Shown here piece after piece: positions 24,534 through 37,071 of a stretch of DNA of 64,000 nt. Position 1 is the first letter of the stretch. The number at the start of each line of letters is the position of its first letter. Below the pieces are notes generated by a model, which was not told the origin of the DNA, did not search any database, and saw nothing but the letters and a program-made list of their open reading frames with translations. Source of the stretch: Chromobotia macracanthus (taxonomy: Eukaryota; Chordata; Actinopteri; Cypriniformes; Botiidae); NCBI GenBank assembly GCA_036877525.1, contig JAZGTH010000102.1, positions 1,336,001 to 1,400,000 of the forward strand, read 5' to 3'. A program made the translations under genes and the position numbers.

Positions 24534-25628
24534 ATGGCGCCCAACGACACCTTCAGGAACCTGGAAGATGGTTTTTATCTGATAAACGACACGCATAACG
24601 GGGGCTCATCTCACGGGAGCAGCGCGATTTTCATCTCCTTCATCTACTCCGTGGTGTGTCTGGTGGGACTCTGTGGGAACTCGATGGTGATTTATGTCAT
24701 TTTCAGGTACACCAAGATGAAAACGGCCACCAACATTTACATCTTGAACTTGGCGATTGCAGACGAGTTGCTCATGTTGAGTGTGCCGTTTCTGGTCACC
24801 TCTTCGTTACTTCATCACTGGCCCTTCGGGTCCCTCCTGTGTCGTCTGGTTTTAAGTGTTGATGCCATCAACATGTTCACCAGCATCTACTGCCTCACCG
24901 TGCTGAGCATCGACCGGTACATCTCCGTGGTGCATCCCATCAAAGCTGCCCGGTACCGGAGACCCACCGTCGCCAAAATGGTCAACTTGGGGGTCTGGAT
25001 GTTCTCCATCCTGGTCATCTTGCCCATCGTCATCTTCTCCACCACTGCGCCAAATTCAGACGGATCCGTGGCTTGCAACATGCAGATGCCGGAGCCCGAG
25101 AGGCGGTGGATGGCCGTATTCGTGATCTATGCGTTTCTGATGGGCTTTCTGTTCCCTGTCATCGCCATATGCCTGTGTTACATCCTCATTATAGTGAAGA
25201 TGAGGGTCGTGGCGCTGAAGGCGGGCTGGCAACAGCGCAGAAAGTCCGAGAGGAAGATCACCCTGATGGTGATGATGGTGGTGGCAGTTTTTGTCATCTG
25301 CTGGATGCCGTTTCACATCGTGCAGCTGGTCGGTGTGTTTGTTCAGAGGCACGATGCCACCCTCAGTCAGCTGGCAGTGATTTTGGGGTACGCAAACAGC
25401 TGTGCCAACCCCATCCTGTACGGATTTCTGTCGGACAACTTCAGGCGCTCCTTCCAGAGGATTTTGTGCCTCCGGTGGTGGGAAAGCGTGACGGAGGAGC
25501 CCATAGACTACTACGCCACGGCTCTAAAGAGTCGAGGATATAGTGCGGACGAGTTTCAGCCGGATAACCTGGAGTCGGGCAGCACGTACAGAAACGGCAC
25601 CTGCACGTCCAGAACCACAACACTGTGA
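24534..25628 (+). CDS. sstr1: Somatostatin receptor type 1
   Basis: Class A GPCR for somatostatin at the plasma membrane, coupling to Gi/o to lower cAMP. It is a single uninterrupted exon of 364 residues, as in mammalian SSTR1. Seen: N-glycosylation sequons near Asn4 and Asn18; seven hydrophobic segments; DRY at 127-129; the likely disulfide pair Cys103 and Cys180; CWMP at 255-258. The somatostatin-receptor signature [11 protein letters not shown] is at 285-295. Downstream Cys311 is a possible palmitoylation site. The C terminus ends [12 protein letters not shown], very close to mammalian SSTR1 and containing its PDZ-ligand-like end, which separates it from types 2-5. The ATG at 24534 is chosen because it gives a normal-length N terminus. 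Neighbours clec14a and foxa1 agree with the human order. Confidence 0.96.
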   Translation: MAPNDTFRNLEDGFYLINDTHNGGSSHGSSAIFISFIYSVVCLVGLCGNSMVIYVIFRYTKMKTATNIYILNLAIADELLMLSVPFLVTSSLLHHWPFGSLLCRLVLSVDAINMFTSIYCLTVLSIDRYISVVHPIKAARYRRPTVAKMVNLGVWMFSILVILPIVIFSTTAPNSDGSVACNMQMPEPERRWMAVFVIYAFLMGFLFPVIAICLCYILIIVKMRVVALKAGWQQRRKSERKITLMVMMVVAVFVICWMPFHIVQLVGVFVQRHDATLSQLAVILGYANSCANPILYGFLSDNFRRSFQRILCLRWWESVTEEPIDYYATALKSRGYSADEFQPDNLESGSTYRNGTCTSRTTTL

Positions 25629-25897
25629 GACTGAGCAGAAGACAATGAAAAGCTTGTTTTCTCATGTTTTGGTATCACTTTAAAATAGCTGTCAATAATT
25701 GCATTAACAAACACGATCGTCCACATATTGTAGTATTATTTATACATGCACATAAATATTCATATTTTAATACGTAGGACCTACTGACAGTGTTTGTTAA
25801 TGACTTACTGATGAAAGTTATTATAAAGTGTTACTGATGTCTTGGACTTTGTCTGAAGCGTGTCTGTAATTACAAAACAATTCAGCTTTAAAATAAA
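25629..25897 (+). other. sstr1: sstr1 3' untranslated region with candidate polyadenylation signal
   Basis: AATAAA at 25892-25897 lies about 265 bases after the TGA stop on the sense strand. The region is AT-rich without other features. Confidence 0.5.
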
Positions 25898-27061
25898 GCT
25901 TTTGTAATCGCTTTTGAGAAACGGCATCTGTTTTCTGACTGATCTCAAAGCAGCCACAGAACAACAGAAAGCGCTGCAATTCAGCATGCAAATGTGGAGA
26001 AAACGGACCAATCGCAACTCCGTATGCAAATGTCACAATGACGCAATCAGGGGGGATTTTGACACTTTAACCTTCAGTGTTTTTAAAGGGTTACATTAAG
26101 GTTACCTGATTATAATTGTGACCCGGACAGTGAAATTCATGTACCTGAATGTGTGTTGATCAAGAAATGTCTGATACGGGGTCTGCAGCTTATGTACTGT
26201 ATTTGTTATGCACAATGAATTCATCTGAATTCACAATTCATTTTTAATTTTAATTTTTATTTATGCATGTGTGTATGCATGCACACACATGTACGGTATA
26301 TATGTATTTGTTCTTTGTTAAAGGTGCACTCAGTAGTTAATGCTGCTTCAAACAGCTTTACATTTGTGTGCCTCTAACGGCAGTAAAAAACTAATATAAT
26401 ATTTCCAAACAGTTTTCCCAAACACTTCCTGTCTTCTGATAATCAGAATAACAACTTGTCCTGCCCCAAGCTCATTGGCTGAGAGCCACCTTCAAGTGTT
26501 CTGATTGGCTAACACAGAGGGGTCAGATTTTTTTTTTCCTTTTTTTTTATTAGACAGTCAATGATACCCATCAGGAATTTATTAAGAATTACAGACGCTT
26601 ATAGTAACTTCAAAATCACTTTTATTTATATCAAACTTCAATGATAAAGATACTGATAAACTTTTGTGTTGGGAAACTAATTGAAATAAATATTAAGAAA
26701 ACATCAGAAACTCAAAAATAACAGTATTAACAACATTGTCTTATAGTTTTTACATCTCCACATACATTTAAATATCAGCTAGATTGGGTTTCTAATCTAA
26801 AATATTGTTGTAAATGTATCTACCAGTGAGGTTCTAGATTTTATACACACAAATCCACATTGGCATAACGACTGATTCCAACTGTAGGAAAAACAGAATG
26901 ACAAATGACAGTAAGTATACACATGATTGTGTGTCTGGACTTCACATCCAAATCTTCTAGAGGAGAATTTTCCAGTAAGCACTCTGTATTCTGCATGTCA
27001 GATGTGATTGTTACAGTTTGCAGTGTCTCTCTCTTAGATGTCCTTTATTTTCATTCATCTT
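25898..27061. other. Region between convergent sstr1 and clec14a
   Basis: No gene was seen. The clec14a transcript probably ends here: TTTATT at 27044-27049 and at 26621-26626 read as AATAAA on the minus strand. About 26325-26520 looks like a diverged interspersed element (begins AAAGGTGCACTCAGTAGTTA), followed by a T-rich run near 26529-26550. Confidence 0.45.
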
Positions 27062-28177
27062 CTATGCGGAACTCGAACCATTGAGAGCGACGGCCTCTGC
27101 CTTCCTCTGAGCCAGTTTCACAGTGCGCCTCCTCAGACAACATTTAACGATGGCCACCGTGATCACAAGAAGAACCACGAAAATCAGCAGCGCTGCGACC
27201 ACAGGTACTACGATATTTAAGATGTCTCCATTGTTTTTTTCCGTGTGTACTGTTGTCTCATTGGCTCTGGCATCATCAGGCTGTGATGTAGGCTGCGTTA
27301 GCACAGATTTGCCTCTGCTAGCATTTGAATATGTCAGATCTCTGCTGTCATGTTTTAGATCTGGTGCAGGTGTTGCTGATTCGCTACAAACTCCTGAGTC
27401 CTCATCATTGTTCGAACACAGACATTTGTTGGAGCCTTCTGTGTTCATGCATTTGTGCTTGCATGGATTACATTTGTTTATATCCGCACAGTTCCCAGAC
27501 GCATCCCGTCTGTAGCCATTTTCACACTGTAGGCAAAGTTGTGATATGTTTGTGTTTTCATTGCCTTCAACGCTCCAAACTAGATTATTTGAGCATGTCA
27601 AAGTGAACTTGGCACCAGAACCACAAGTAACCCAACGTGTGTACGTATCATTTACGTTTTTAGTGATGTTGTGTGTGCCCAAGATAAATGGTGGGTCACA
27701 TGTCACCCCAATATTTCGTTTGCAAATGAAAGGATGTTTTTGTTTACAGGCGGCATTCACCAACCCAAGGTTATGTGTGGCAGAGTCGCCATATTCCAGC
27801 GATAACAATCCACAGCGCTCATCTGTGCAAGTACGCATGACCATTTCTTTCCACCCAATGCCATATAAATACTGCGCGTTGTCCTCTGTCCAGCGGAATC
27901 CTTTATGAGGCATACCGTCCTGAACACACTCCCCTTTTCTCTTCTTTAGTCCAATCCAGAATAAGGTGGCAGTTTTGTTATTCCTTTCCCAGATTGCCTT
28001 TTGGATCTTTGCAATTTCAGCCTCATTTTTCAGGTTGGTCAGAAAACCACCAGGTTTGCAATATTTCTGAGCATCTTCGAATGACAGCTGGTTCAGGTGA
28101 ACAATGTAAGATGCCTCAGGAGAACCAAAAACCATGTTCAGAAAGCTCACGACACAGAACCACGTCCAGAATTCCAT
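27062..28177 (-). CDS. clec14a: C-type lectin domain family 14 member A
   Basis: Single-pass endothelial surface glycoprotein of the thrombomodulin/CD93/CLEC14A group, linked in mammals to angiogenesis and cell-matrix contact. It is a single exon. The start at 28177 is preferred because it gives a signal peptide (MEFWTWFCVVSFLNMVFGS); an in-frame upstream ATG at 28216 would add 13 polar residues. The 371-residue product has a C-type lectin domain (about 22-153) with WIG, FRWTEDN and CKQKHPFIC landmarks but no EPN/WND calcium-sugar motif. A Cys-rich stretch and one EGF-like unit (about 217-264) follow, then a Ser/Thr-rich stalk. The transmembrane helix (about 320-345) is followed by a basic cytoplasmic tail. 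It is shorter than human CLEC14A (about 490). CD93 or thrombomodulin are alternatives by domain alone; position beside sstr1 favours clec14a. Confidence 0.88.
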   Translation of the reverse strand: MEFWTWFCVVSFLNMVFGSPEASYIVHLNQLSFEDAQKYCKPGGFLTNLKNEAEIAKIQKAIWERNNKTATLFWIGLKKRKGECVQDGMPHKGFRWTEDNAQYLYGIGWKEMVMRTCTDERCGLLSLEYGDSATHNLGLVNAACKQKHPFICKRNIGVTCDPPFILGTHNITKNVNDTYTRWVTCGSGAKFTLTCSNNLVWSVEGNENTNISQLCLQCENGYRRDASGNCADINKCNPCKHKCMNTEGSNKCLCSNNDEDSGVCSESATPAPDLKHDSRDLTYSNASRGKSVLTQPTSQPDDARANETTVHTEKNNGDILNIVVPVVAALLIFVVLLVITVAIVKCCLRRRTVKLAQRKAEAVALNGSSSA

Positions 28178-28335
28178 GTTTGGCTCTCTTGCGTGTTGTT
28201 GATTGCGCTCGCTCACTCGACGGCTCTGCAGACTGGAACTGAATGACAGTGTTCACATGCTTTCTTAGCCGCCTGTGTGACGTCCTTCCAAGACAACAAG
28301 CCCAGGAAACCTGTTCTGTCTTGATATAGGCAGTC

Positions 28336-28343
28336 ACTTCCTC
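28336..28343 (-). promoter_or_regulatory. ETS-type motif upstream of clec14a
   Basis: ACTTCCTC reads GAGGAAGT on the minus strand, a good ETS core, about 160 bases upstream of the clec14a start. Endothelial genes are commonly ETS-driven, so it is a plausible promoter element, but the motif is short. Confidence 0.25.
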
Positions 28344-28557
28344 TTGGGTGGTGGCGCTTTAGAAGCAAAACAATCACAACTAGACAAAAAACATTTGCTG
28401 GTGAAACTAACACTTCCATCATACACAGTCTCGCTGCCAAACTCCCACAGCAGAATAAGAATTGATCTAAAATTGTGGGAAAGACGTAGTCTGATTGTGA
28501 TGTATTTCTGTGTTGCTTTGGATAAAAATGTCTGTTAAAATAAAGCTGGAATCTGTA

Positions 28558-28800
28558 CATATTTTGTACAAGTAAAAAAAATGAGCAAAATACAATTACT
28601 GAGCAAGTACATGACAGATCAGTGTTCAAAATAGTCTATAAGTTTATAATAAAGATTTATAATTTGAGCTGTCAGGTCCGATTTCCTGAGAAATGTCTGT
28701 TTGGCTTCATTTGACTTCAACGTATGTAAAGAACTTGCATTTTTATGTCAAACAGAGATAGTGGTAGAGAAGCAAAAGTTACAGATTACTGCTTTAATAA
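28558..28800 (-). repeat. Interspersed repeat, GCAGCTTTAA family (copy 2)
   Basis: Shares ACAGATCAGTGTT, AGATTTATAATTTGA, GTCTGTTTGGCT, TTTGACTTCAAC and CAAACAGAGATAG with 35148-35415 over about 230 bases. Confidence 0.65.
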
Positions 28801-29339
28801 ACGTATGTCTGTGTTGCTTTTACACTTTTCACAGTTTTATATGAATCATTCACAGCTATTGGTGCTTATGCTATTATGTTTTAAAACCTTGGAAGCATCA
28901 TAACTATTATGTCTTTTAACGGTAATTACAAAATATGAAATTTTGTAACATTACAGAAGACATTTGTCTTTGTTTCAAAATCCATTAAATAAACAAAGCT
29001 GAGATGAAATGAGCGCATGCATTGCTCATTGCAATAGGGAATGCTTTGTGTTTACAGTAAAACTATAGTTGTATTTAGTTATGTCCTCACTCAACACTTT
29101 CAGCGTCAAATGCGTGTTGATTCACCTCTGTGTGTGTGTTTAATAGTATTGTATGTGGTTTGTTCTCTGATGGGCAGCTTCATAAAAGACCAGCAGATGC
29201 TTCCTGGAGGAAATGCCCATGAATGACAGGAAGTGAGGTCGCAATAGAAACCCTTGATTTTCTGCTCTATGGTCTGAAGTGTATAAGGACAGGAAATGGA
29301 ATTATGGGTAAGAGGAAAAGGAGTCACTACACTCACTCA

Positions 29340-29580
29340 AGCAATAAAGGTTTTTAAAGGGTTCTACAGAGTAATGCCATAGGAAAACCTTTTTTGGTTC
29401 CCCAAAGAACCATTCAGTCAACGATTCTAAAAAGAACAATTTCTTAACTTTTTATAGTCTAAAGAACCTTCTTCCACTACAAAGAACCTCTTGGGTAACA
29501 GAAAGGTTCTCCAGATGTTAAAGGTTCTTTATGGAACCATACAGACAAAAAGGTTCTTCTATGGCACATTGTAAGAGTGT
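29340..29580. repeat. Interspersed repeat built of AAAGAACC/GGTTCTTT motifs (copy 2)
   Basis: At least eight GGTTCT or AGAACC blocks in both orientations within 240 bases, e.g. AAAGGTTCTTTATGGAACC near 29520. A diverged relative is at 18330-18540. The inverted blocks suggest a foldback nonautonomous element. Confidence 0.6.
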
Positions 29581-32524
29581 CACATGCCAGGAGAGAATGA
29601 GAGTTCAAAACCAAACCAACATTTAACAATCAAAACAGTCAAAACACTAACTGATCTTTTAAAAGCTGCTTTTTTCTGGGAAAGTTGGTATACCAAGGTA
29701 GTTTTGCTGGTTAAGCTAGCAATCCTAAAACCAGCACCTCAAACCATGACCAACATCTAAAGCACAACAGATGCTGAGGCCCAGGTGGTGCATTTGGAAA
29801 CAGGAAACAGCCTCGTACATCATGTCCTAAAGCCCCAGATTTACTGGCTGTGTAGTTTTAACTGTGTGCAGGAAACAACTTAACCAAACATGCACAAACT
29901 GCTAGCGTAAAATATGTTTGAAATCTCAAAGAAACGTTTGACTGTCAAAGTGTGAAAAACCTGTCAACACCTAGTAGAGCAAAGAACTGAAGAAAAAGAG
30001 TTTACTAATGTTGAACCGTTTTATTCTAGTGATCCTCTTTCATTTGAGCAGTTAAACAAAACCGGTTCTGCTAATGGACCGTCTAATAATGGTTCTTTAA
30101 AGTTCATTCAATCTACTTTGTCTTTTAATGTAAAATGCTTTTACAAGCAGCTGAGGAGGAGAATGTCTGAGGAATGAGCGCAGGGTAAAACGAATCACTG
30201 CGCGGTTTCTAAAGGTTTTTCCTGTTCAGCAGCAATCAATTACATTCAACTCTGCATGAGGACAAAGCAAGATGTGAGTGTGTGTGTCTAGATCTACTTT
30301 TAAAACACACTGTACTTTCATAACATGCATCATTTTAAATATAATTATTTGTGATGTTCCTCCAGACTAATTGTAGTTTTAAATGTGCTTGATCTTAATG
30401 ATCAGGAAACATGTCCGTGTCAATAGATCCAATAGAGGTCGATGGAGCTGATTGGTTGGAGGGACTGATGATGTCAGCTGAGAAGCTTGACTCAACAGTC
30501 ATGTCACTGGGTTTTAATGACAACAACATTTTTTTGGATAGACATGCGCAGGAACAATCACTTCCAGTAAACTGTAAAATAAAATTCACAATAAGACCAG
30601 ATTTTATTTTGATGTTGACCCTGGTCTAATAAAATGAGGGCTCTGCAGGGTTTTAAGTTTGTTCAGCTTTGCAGTCTTTCATTGCAATGTATTTTTTCCT
30701 TAGACTGAGGAAAACCTACAATTCCCTGGACAGGATCAGTGTTTAGCAGTCTCACAACAGCACCGATCTATAGATTTAAGATTCAAGAGATTCAAGATGT
30801 ATTTGTCACATACAAGTTATATAGTATACAACAAGTAGTGAATTCATTATACACATTATAGGAAAGAAACATAAAAATACAATCTCATTAATGTCTCTTA
30901 GCTGTTAATTAAGCTGTTTCTCCCAGACAGCAATGAGGACAATCGAAGAAGCAAATGGAAATATTGCTCAAATTTCCTGCTTCTCAGATTTCTCTCCTGA
31001 GAAACAGAATTAATAATCTTATAGACCCTCTAATGTGTCTCCTCTAGAGACTGAGCTCAGTAAGTCAATAAAAAGGTTCCTATTGAGGCTTTTGAAATAT
31101 AAAAACAGAAGATGCAGTGGACAAAACACAAAAACCTGAAGCAAAACTTGTTCATGTTTCTAACTAGCTTTGTGAAGTCTTGAGGAAGTAAATACATTAT
31201 AAATACCTGAGCAAACACTTTCACCTTTTGAATATCAATAGAACATATCCACTGCTATTAAACTTTAATGTGGAACAGATAATTATGACACACTGTCTAA
31301 AGCTGCTGCGTCCAGACGAGTCTGTGAGGATGTGACTCCACGAGTCTCTCCTGAGTTCATACAATATCCAAGTTAATAAGAAAACACTGTCAGTTCAGAT
31401 CCTCATAACCCGTGAATAAAATATGGTGACATTTACTGACCTCCAGAGAGGAAAGGTCAAGTAAACAGACATCATTGTCTTGTCAGGCTTGTGGAGAAGT
31501 GTCCATTGCATGTAATTAAGAAAACGTTAGATATGCTTTGTCACCATGACATCAAAAAAAACTGTTAAAAATAAATCTTCTGTAATTGTTCTACAGAGGA
31601 TTGCAGTGTTTATTTTTTTATTCATATGCCCTTGTAAACTTGAATGAAACTCTGAAAATGTACTCCCCCTCTGGAACAACATCTTCTCTGATGATGTCAG
31701 TCTGACGTCTTGGGCGGAGACAGAGCTGTTAACCACCTCCTCCAGCTTTAACACGTCTACTTTTCTAGAGCCAATCAATTCACAGTGAAAAAAAAAACAA
31801 GATATACGCTATATTTTTCAGTTTCACTTTGAATGACATCACAACACTTTTGTATTTTAATGTTGTTCCAAATCTGTATGTATGTCTTTCTTTTCTGTCA
31901 TCCATTGTACAAAGACATATAAAGGCCCTCGCAGAAGGACCATCACAGATTTTGGTTTTCATGGTTTCAAGAGTAGAATTAAAGGAGAGAAAATCAATCA
32001 TTGTTTTCTCGTGCAGATTGATTTAGTGGCACATATTAAGTAAATAAACCTTTTGTTGTTATGACTTCAAATGTCCATGTTGACATGTTTTCCGACATCT
32101 TTTCCACAGCGCTTTGAAGCTCTTGTAATATGTTATTTTCGTTCTTTCTGCATGCTGAGGGGTCATTTGTTGAAGATCTGCAGCACATAGCTGCAGCAGC
32201 TGGTTTCACGGTTTGTGTTGTTTGTGCTGATTGTTAAGATACTGGAGTGCAGCAGGAAATTTCTTGACCCCAGCCAGGGTGCAGATCGTTCTCAGCATGA
32301 AGCACGTCTCCTTTCTCTTCAAATTGAAAGTGGAATTGTAGAGGAAGAGATAAATATTTGCTTGATTAAAACCTGACGCTTTTATGTTAGAACCTGTGAG
32401 ATTTCCATTTATTGAAATACAAACAACAAAAACTACAATCTCGCTGACTTCCTCTAAACCCCAAGAGAACGAAATCTCCCACAGATGAAGAGCAGCCCTA
32501 AATGATCTCAGTTCCACACAATCC

Positions 32525-32671
32525 TGTAACTTTTTGAAATATTTCACTAACAATTTAAGAATAACGTTTTTGATATGTGTGATATATAATGTTAAAAAAG
32601 TACTAATGTTGCTGAAAGAATGTTTTTTGATGACTTTGAGAGAACGTTTAGAGAACATTCTGTGTTAGCTG
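32525..32671 (-). repeat. MITE-like element, CCAGCTAACA family (copy 3, partial)
   Basis: Ends GTGTTAGCTGGG and carries the shared TTTGAGAGAACGTTTAGAGAACATTCT-type blocks. Confidence 0.65.
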
Positions 32672-34994
32672 GGATTAAAGCTGGATGTTTAATTAGAGTT
32701 TTTGCCTTCCTGTACCTCTCTTTGAGTGGGTGTTTGCTATAACTGTGAGGTAGATAAAGCAACTCTATAAACAGTTATCAGAGCTCAGATTCTTGATATC
32801 TGCTTTGATTAACATTCCTCTTCAGGGCACAATCCTGTCAGGGCACAATTTCACACCCCTCAGTGTCTCCACTCACACAGGAAATGAATGTCAGGCTGCA
32901 TTAAGAGAAATACTGAGATGAGATTGATGCTTTTCTCTTATGGAAGGTGTTTGTTAATTTTGCCTTCGTAAGCACGTGTGAAAAGAGGGCACTGAATATT
33001 TTACTGGTACAAGGAACTTTGAGAATTGATTTTCAGTGTTTAAAACATATTTTTGACTAAAATGTTTTACGCTTGAGGTACATTCGCACTACAGTAGAGC
33101 TGAGAAACTCAATAATGCATAAAATTCAGTTATGATGGAATAATCATCATTTTTAATGTGCAGTGCTCTCGTTTTGCTGCCAGTGAGAAGCACAGCAGTG
33201 AATCATGTACCATGATCCCACAGACACAATGACTGATGCATTATTGAAACGCTGTTGCTTTCAGTCTGCATCAGTGTCCTTAAACTCAGTGTTATAGTCT
33301 GAAACCTCTTCAACTTTGTGTTTGATTTGTCACTCTTATTTAGGACTTACAAAAATATGTCACTGGAAAGAAATGTATTTAGAAAACTGAAGTAATAATA
33401 AGGAAGGTTTGGGAAACATATAAATCACAGTTCAAAAGAGACCAGGGATTATAAAGTTTGAAACTATTAAATAAATACATATTTGAAAATATTACACATC
33501 TGTGTAATATTTTCTGGAGACATTGCTGGAGAAACAAATGAGAACAAACAGATCTATTTTTTTTAGATGGGTCATGAATCTAAAACACAATTTTACGTTT
33601 GGCCTCACATCCTGTGTTTCTTCAGTACTCAGCTCTAATGCCTGATGTCATGGCTGATAAGATTTATCTCCAAAGTGCTTCTGTTCCTCTGTGTTTGTTT
33701 CAACCAGCCCGGCACAGAGTGGATTCTATTTTCTTTGTGATTATTAAATCAGGTGACTGGTGCTGTGGTGTAATAGCACACACCAATCCCCTGGTGTATT
33801 TGTTTTTTTAAGACACTGAAGTGGTTTTTAGTATGAAGTGGTTTTAAATTGGACACTGCTGTCCGCTGTCTATAGCTCAACTCAGAGCCAAAACCAAGGT
33901 CATGGGTTTGATTTCTAGGAAACACAGAAAACGATAAAATATCTACTTAAACTTTGGATGGAAAGTTTCTTCCAAATGTGTCCATATGAAAATAATGGTA
34001 CAATTTTGCATATAAATTATTACAGCAGTTTAAAACTATAGTTAGAAACAAAAGATGGTTTATTTTGAAGGCCAGAGGCCAGAAACATCACAGGCTTGAT
34101 TTCATGTAATGGTGAAAAATGTATTTAAAATTAAAGTCATGCCCCTGATCCTCAAATTTATCTTAAAAGCATACATTTGACTTATTTTGTTCTCTGTGTG
34201 CCCTGTTTCATGTCACAGAAAGTCTCTCAGCCTTTGAGTGTTCAGCTGTTGTCATCAGCCAGTCTCATGATGTGATTGGTCACATGACATGTCAACATGA
34301 TTGGCTTCAAACCATCCATACCCAGAACTGAGTGCCTATGAATTCAAACATGAACCTCCAGGATCATGTGCCAACCAAACAACCACAATGAAGACGGATG
34401 AGAATGTCAACAGATGCCTTTCTCCAGGTATTACAGAATTCTGCAGCTGACAGGTGTTACAGAGGTTCTGTTTGTGTGCAGGACTCGTGTAGCAGTTCAA
34501 TAAGTCTGTTAGCAGACTTGCTGGACATCTTCACCTTGACTATATATAAAAACTGCATCGCTGGTGTTGATTCAGCAGAAAACACACACAGACACACACA
34601 CACACAGCTATTACCAAGGTGACTGTGCCTTAGGGCCTTGTATCATGTCCAATGAACTCTAATAAGGGCCATTACTTCAAATGATCCGCAGGGGTTATCA
34701 GTACAGAGACCTGCTGAGGCTCTACAGCGTTACATTATCACAGACAACAACTGAAAGCTGTTCTCCCTGCGTCTACTGAGTCAGTTTAATTGCATTATGT
34801 CTCTGTGTTAAAGAAATAGTAAAACTCATTTTGAATATATATTTATTTTCAGTATTTACACAACTTCATTCTAAAGACTCTTATGATGCTCTTGTGTCTT
34901 GTTTTTAGGGTGTAACTCCAGCCTTTGTTCAAAGCAGCTGCATGGAAAAGCACAACCAGTACAACATCTGGAGGAGCGTGAGTACAGCTGTCAT

Positions 34995-35023
34995 TGTAAT
35001 TTTTGGGTGAATTATCCCTTTAA
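34995..35023 (-). repeat. Terminal fragment of the AAAGGGACAGTTCACCC repeat family
   Basis: TTTTTGGGTGAATTATCCCTTT is the reverse complement of the family end, close to 62617 and 17218. Confidence 0.6.
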
Positions 35024-35147
35024 GAACACATGATAAATATCTCACAGCTCAGCCAGTAACTCTAACTGTGCTGGCTTACAGACTCTTCACTGTTTCTTTT
35101 AAACTGAGTTTATTGTATTAAAGGCAACACTGCACTCCATGCTTATT

Positions 35148-35415
35148 AAAGCTGCAATTCATAACTTTCTTCAGTTAAAAAAATGAACAAAAATCAGTTA
35201 TTGAGCAAAGTACATAACAGATCAGTGTTTAACATGCTCTCTTTACCTTACCCTGATTCACAACTGTGCATTTATAATAATGATTTATAATTTGAACTCT
35301 CTGGTCTTATTTCCCAGAAAATCAGTCAGTTTGGCTGGATTTGACTTCAACTCATAATGAAACACATGTAAAGAAACCTGCAATGTTATGTTTCAAACAG
35401 AGATGGCGATACAAG
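35148..35415 (-). repeat. Interspersed repeat, GCAGCTTTAA family (copy 3)
   Basis: Starts TTAAAGCTGCAATTCATAAC, the complement of the shared family end, and matches 28558-28800 through most of its length. Confidence 0.7.
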
Positions 35416-36827
35416 TGAAGGCAGATATAATGTGGTGTTTATATATCACAGTGCAATATCCCAACCTTCCATTTATTCAGATTAACATCTTTCCACCCTG
35501 CTTTCTTTGAGCTTTCAGCTTTGATAATTTAGCTGTCGGACTCGAATGCAAATGTGTTCTGCATTTGGAATGCAGATTTTATCTGTATGTTAGCTGCAGT
35601 AACATTACACTGTATGCTTTCATTATAAGGGAATGCAGTGTAAGCAGTGTCTCTTTTTATGAGTCTCCATAAATCCTGCACCTGAATCAGCTCTACTGCA
35701 TTCTGTATTTATTATGTTAAATTTATTATCAATCTTTTATCTGGAGGGTTCCAGCATCAGCTGAAGTAATGCAGTTCCAGTCCCATCCGCTAATCATGAG
35801 ATGAGACTCTCTTCATATATGCTATTAATTAAGCATTTAAGAAAGCTTTCAGCATTTTTACATAATGACTACACTCTTAAATGTGTTTTTTTTACTCAAA
35901 TGCTAAATGCTAATTTTAGTTGCCCAGATGCTTGCTTAATATTCTGTCTCTTTTCTTTTTTGTGTGTGTATATATAGTCGTCCTGTACGATAAGAAACCT
36001 TTAAGAGTAGTGAGTTACTGTGCTGTCTAGTCCCTCTAAACCTGTAGAAAAAACTGCATGGTATGTTTTGAATGCTTGTGTGCTTGGTATTCTTGGTATT
36101 ATTATATCATATTATTAGAACTATATTTAAATTAAATATGTAACCCACCAAATTGGTGCAATGCATTGTGGGATTGCCTTTTCAACAGAGGACACATCTG
36201 GAATTTAGTTATAATGAGTGAACTCAGAATGCATAATAATGCTGTGCATATATCTAGAGAATATCTTAAAATGTCTTGCAATGCTAATAGCATTGCAGAA
36301 TAATTATGCTGCCGTTTGGTTCACGTCAGGTGTGCTTCTGTGACACTTTAAATAGTATCTAGTCTCAGTAGACAGCTGACATCACAGCTCGAACATCCAC
36401 ATCTTTATCTGTAAATTAAACTCATAGCTGGTTACTGATGCTCTTTACATGCATGTACTACTGAACCAGTCAAAGACAAAACAGGCAGCTAAATGAAGTC
36501 CTCTGAAGTGCACATTTTCAGAATGTATTCACTAGCATTTCCTTGACCTGCTAACAGTAGTGGAACATGACGTTCTCACACAAGGGTTCGACAGCAAGCT
36601 CAAGCAGAGCTTTAAAACCCTCTTTTGAAATGGTGAATGCGTGACCATGCTCTTTGTCTCGCGTCTCCTTTCTTCAGTTCTGTTGCTTTGCTTTTATGTG
36701 ATGCACTGAAGGTTTTCACTGCATGACTGTGCTGTCGGTGCAGCTGAATTGCTTTCAGTTAAACTGTGTGTGCAGCTTGGCCAGACACATTTCTGAACTG
36801 TGTGGTGCTGTGACACTTATAGCCATC

Positions 36828-37071
36828 CCAGCTAACAGGGAATGTTCCCAGAACATTGGCTAACATTCTGTAAAAGTTCTCTCGATGTTATCAGAAAACA
36901 TTCTTGCAGTAACGTTAGTAGAATGTTGATATATAGCTATATATCAAAACTGTTATTCTTAAGTAGAATTTAAAAATGTTTGAATAATAATTCCTACAAC
37001 TTTCAAAATAACATTTTCAACATTTTTGTTACTTAATGGAAACGTTAGGGAAACTTTAAATTGTTAGCTGG
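36828..37071 (+). repeat. MITE-like element, CCAGCTAACA family (copy 4, apparently full length)
   Basis: About 244 bases bounded by CCAGCTAACA and its inverted complement TGTTAGCTGG. Inside are GGGAATGTTCCCAGAACATTGGCTAACATT and the TTACTTAATGGAAACGTTAGGGAAA block as separated motifs. There is no open frame, which fits a miniature inverted-repeat element. Five other copies are in this window. Confidence 0.75.

Noticed and set aside
25073..25543. 156-codon second frame inside sstr1
   Set aside because: It overlaps the receptor frame on the same strand and carries no domain; the receptor reading is decisive.
27123..27908. Plus-strand frames opposite clec14a
   Set aside because: Shadow frames of the lectin gene on the other strand.
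32206..32658. 150-codon minus-strand frame
   Set aside because: Its amino-terminal part is translated from a MITE-like repeat; no domain is visible.
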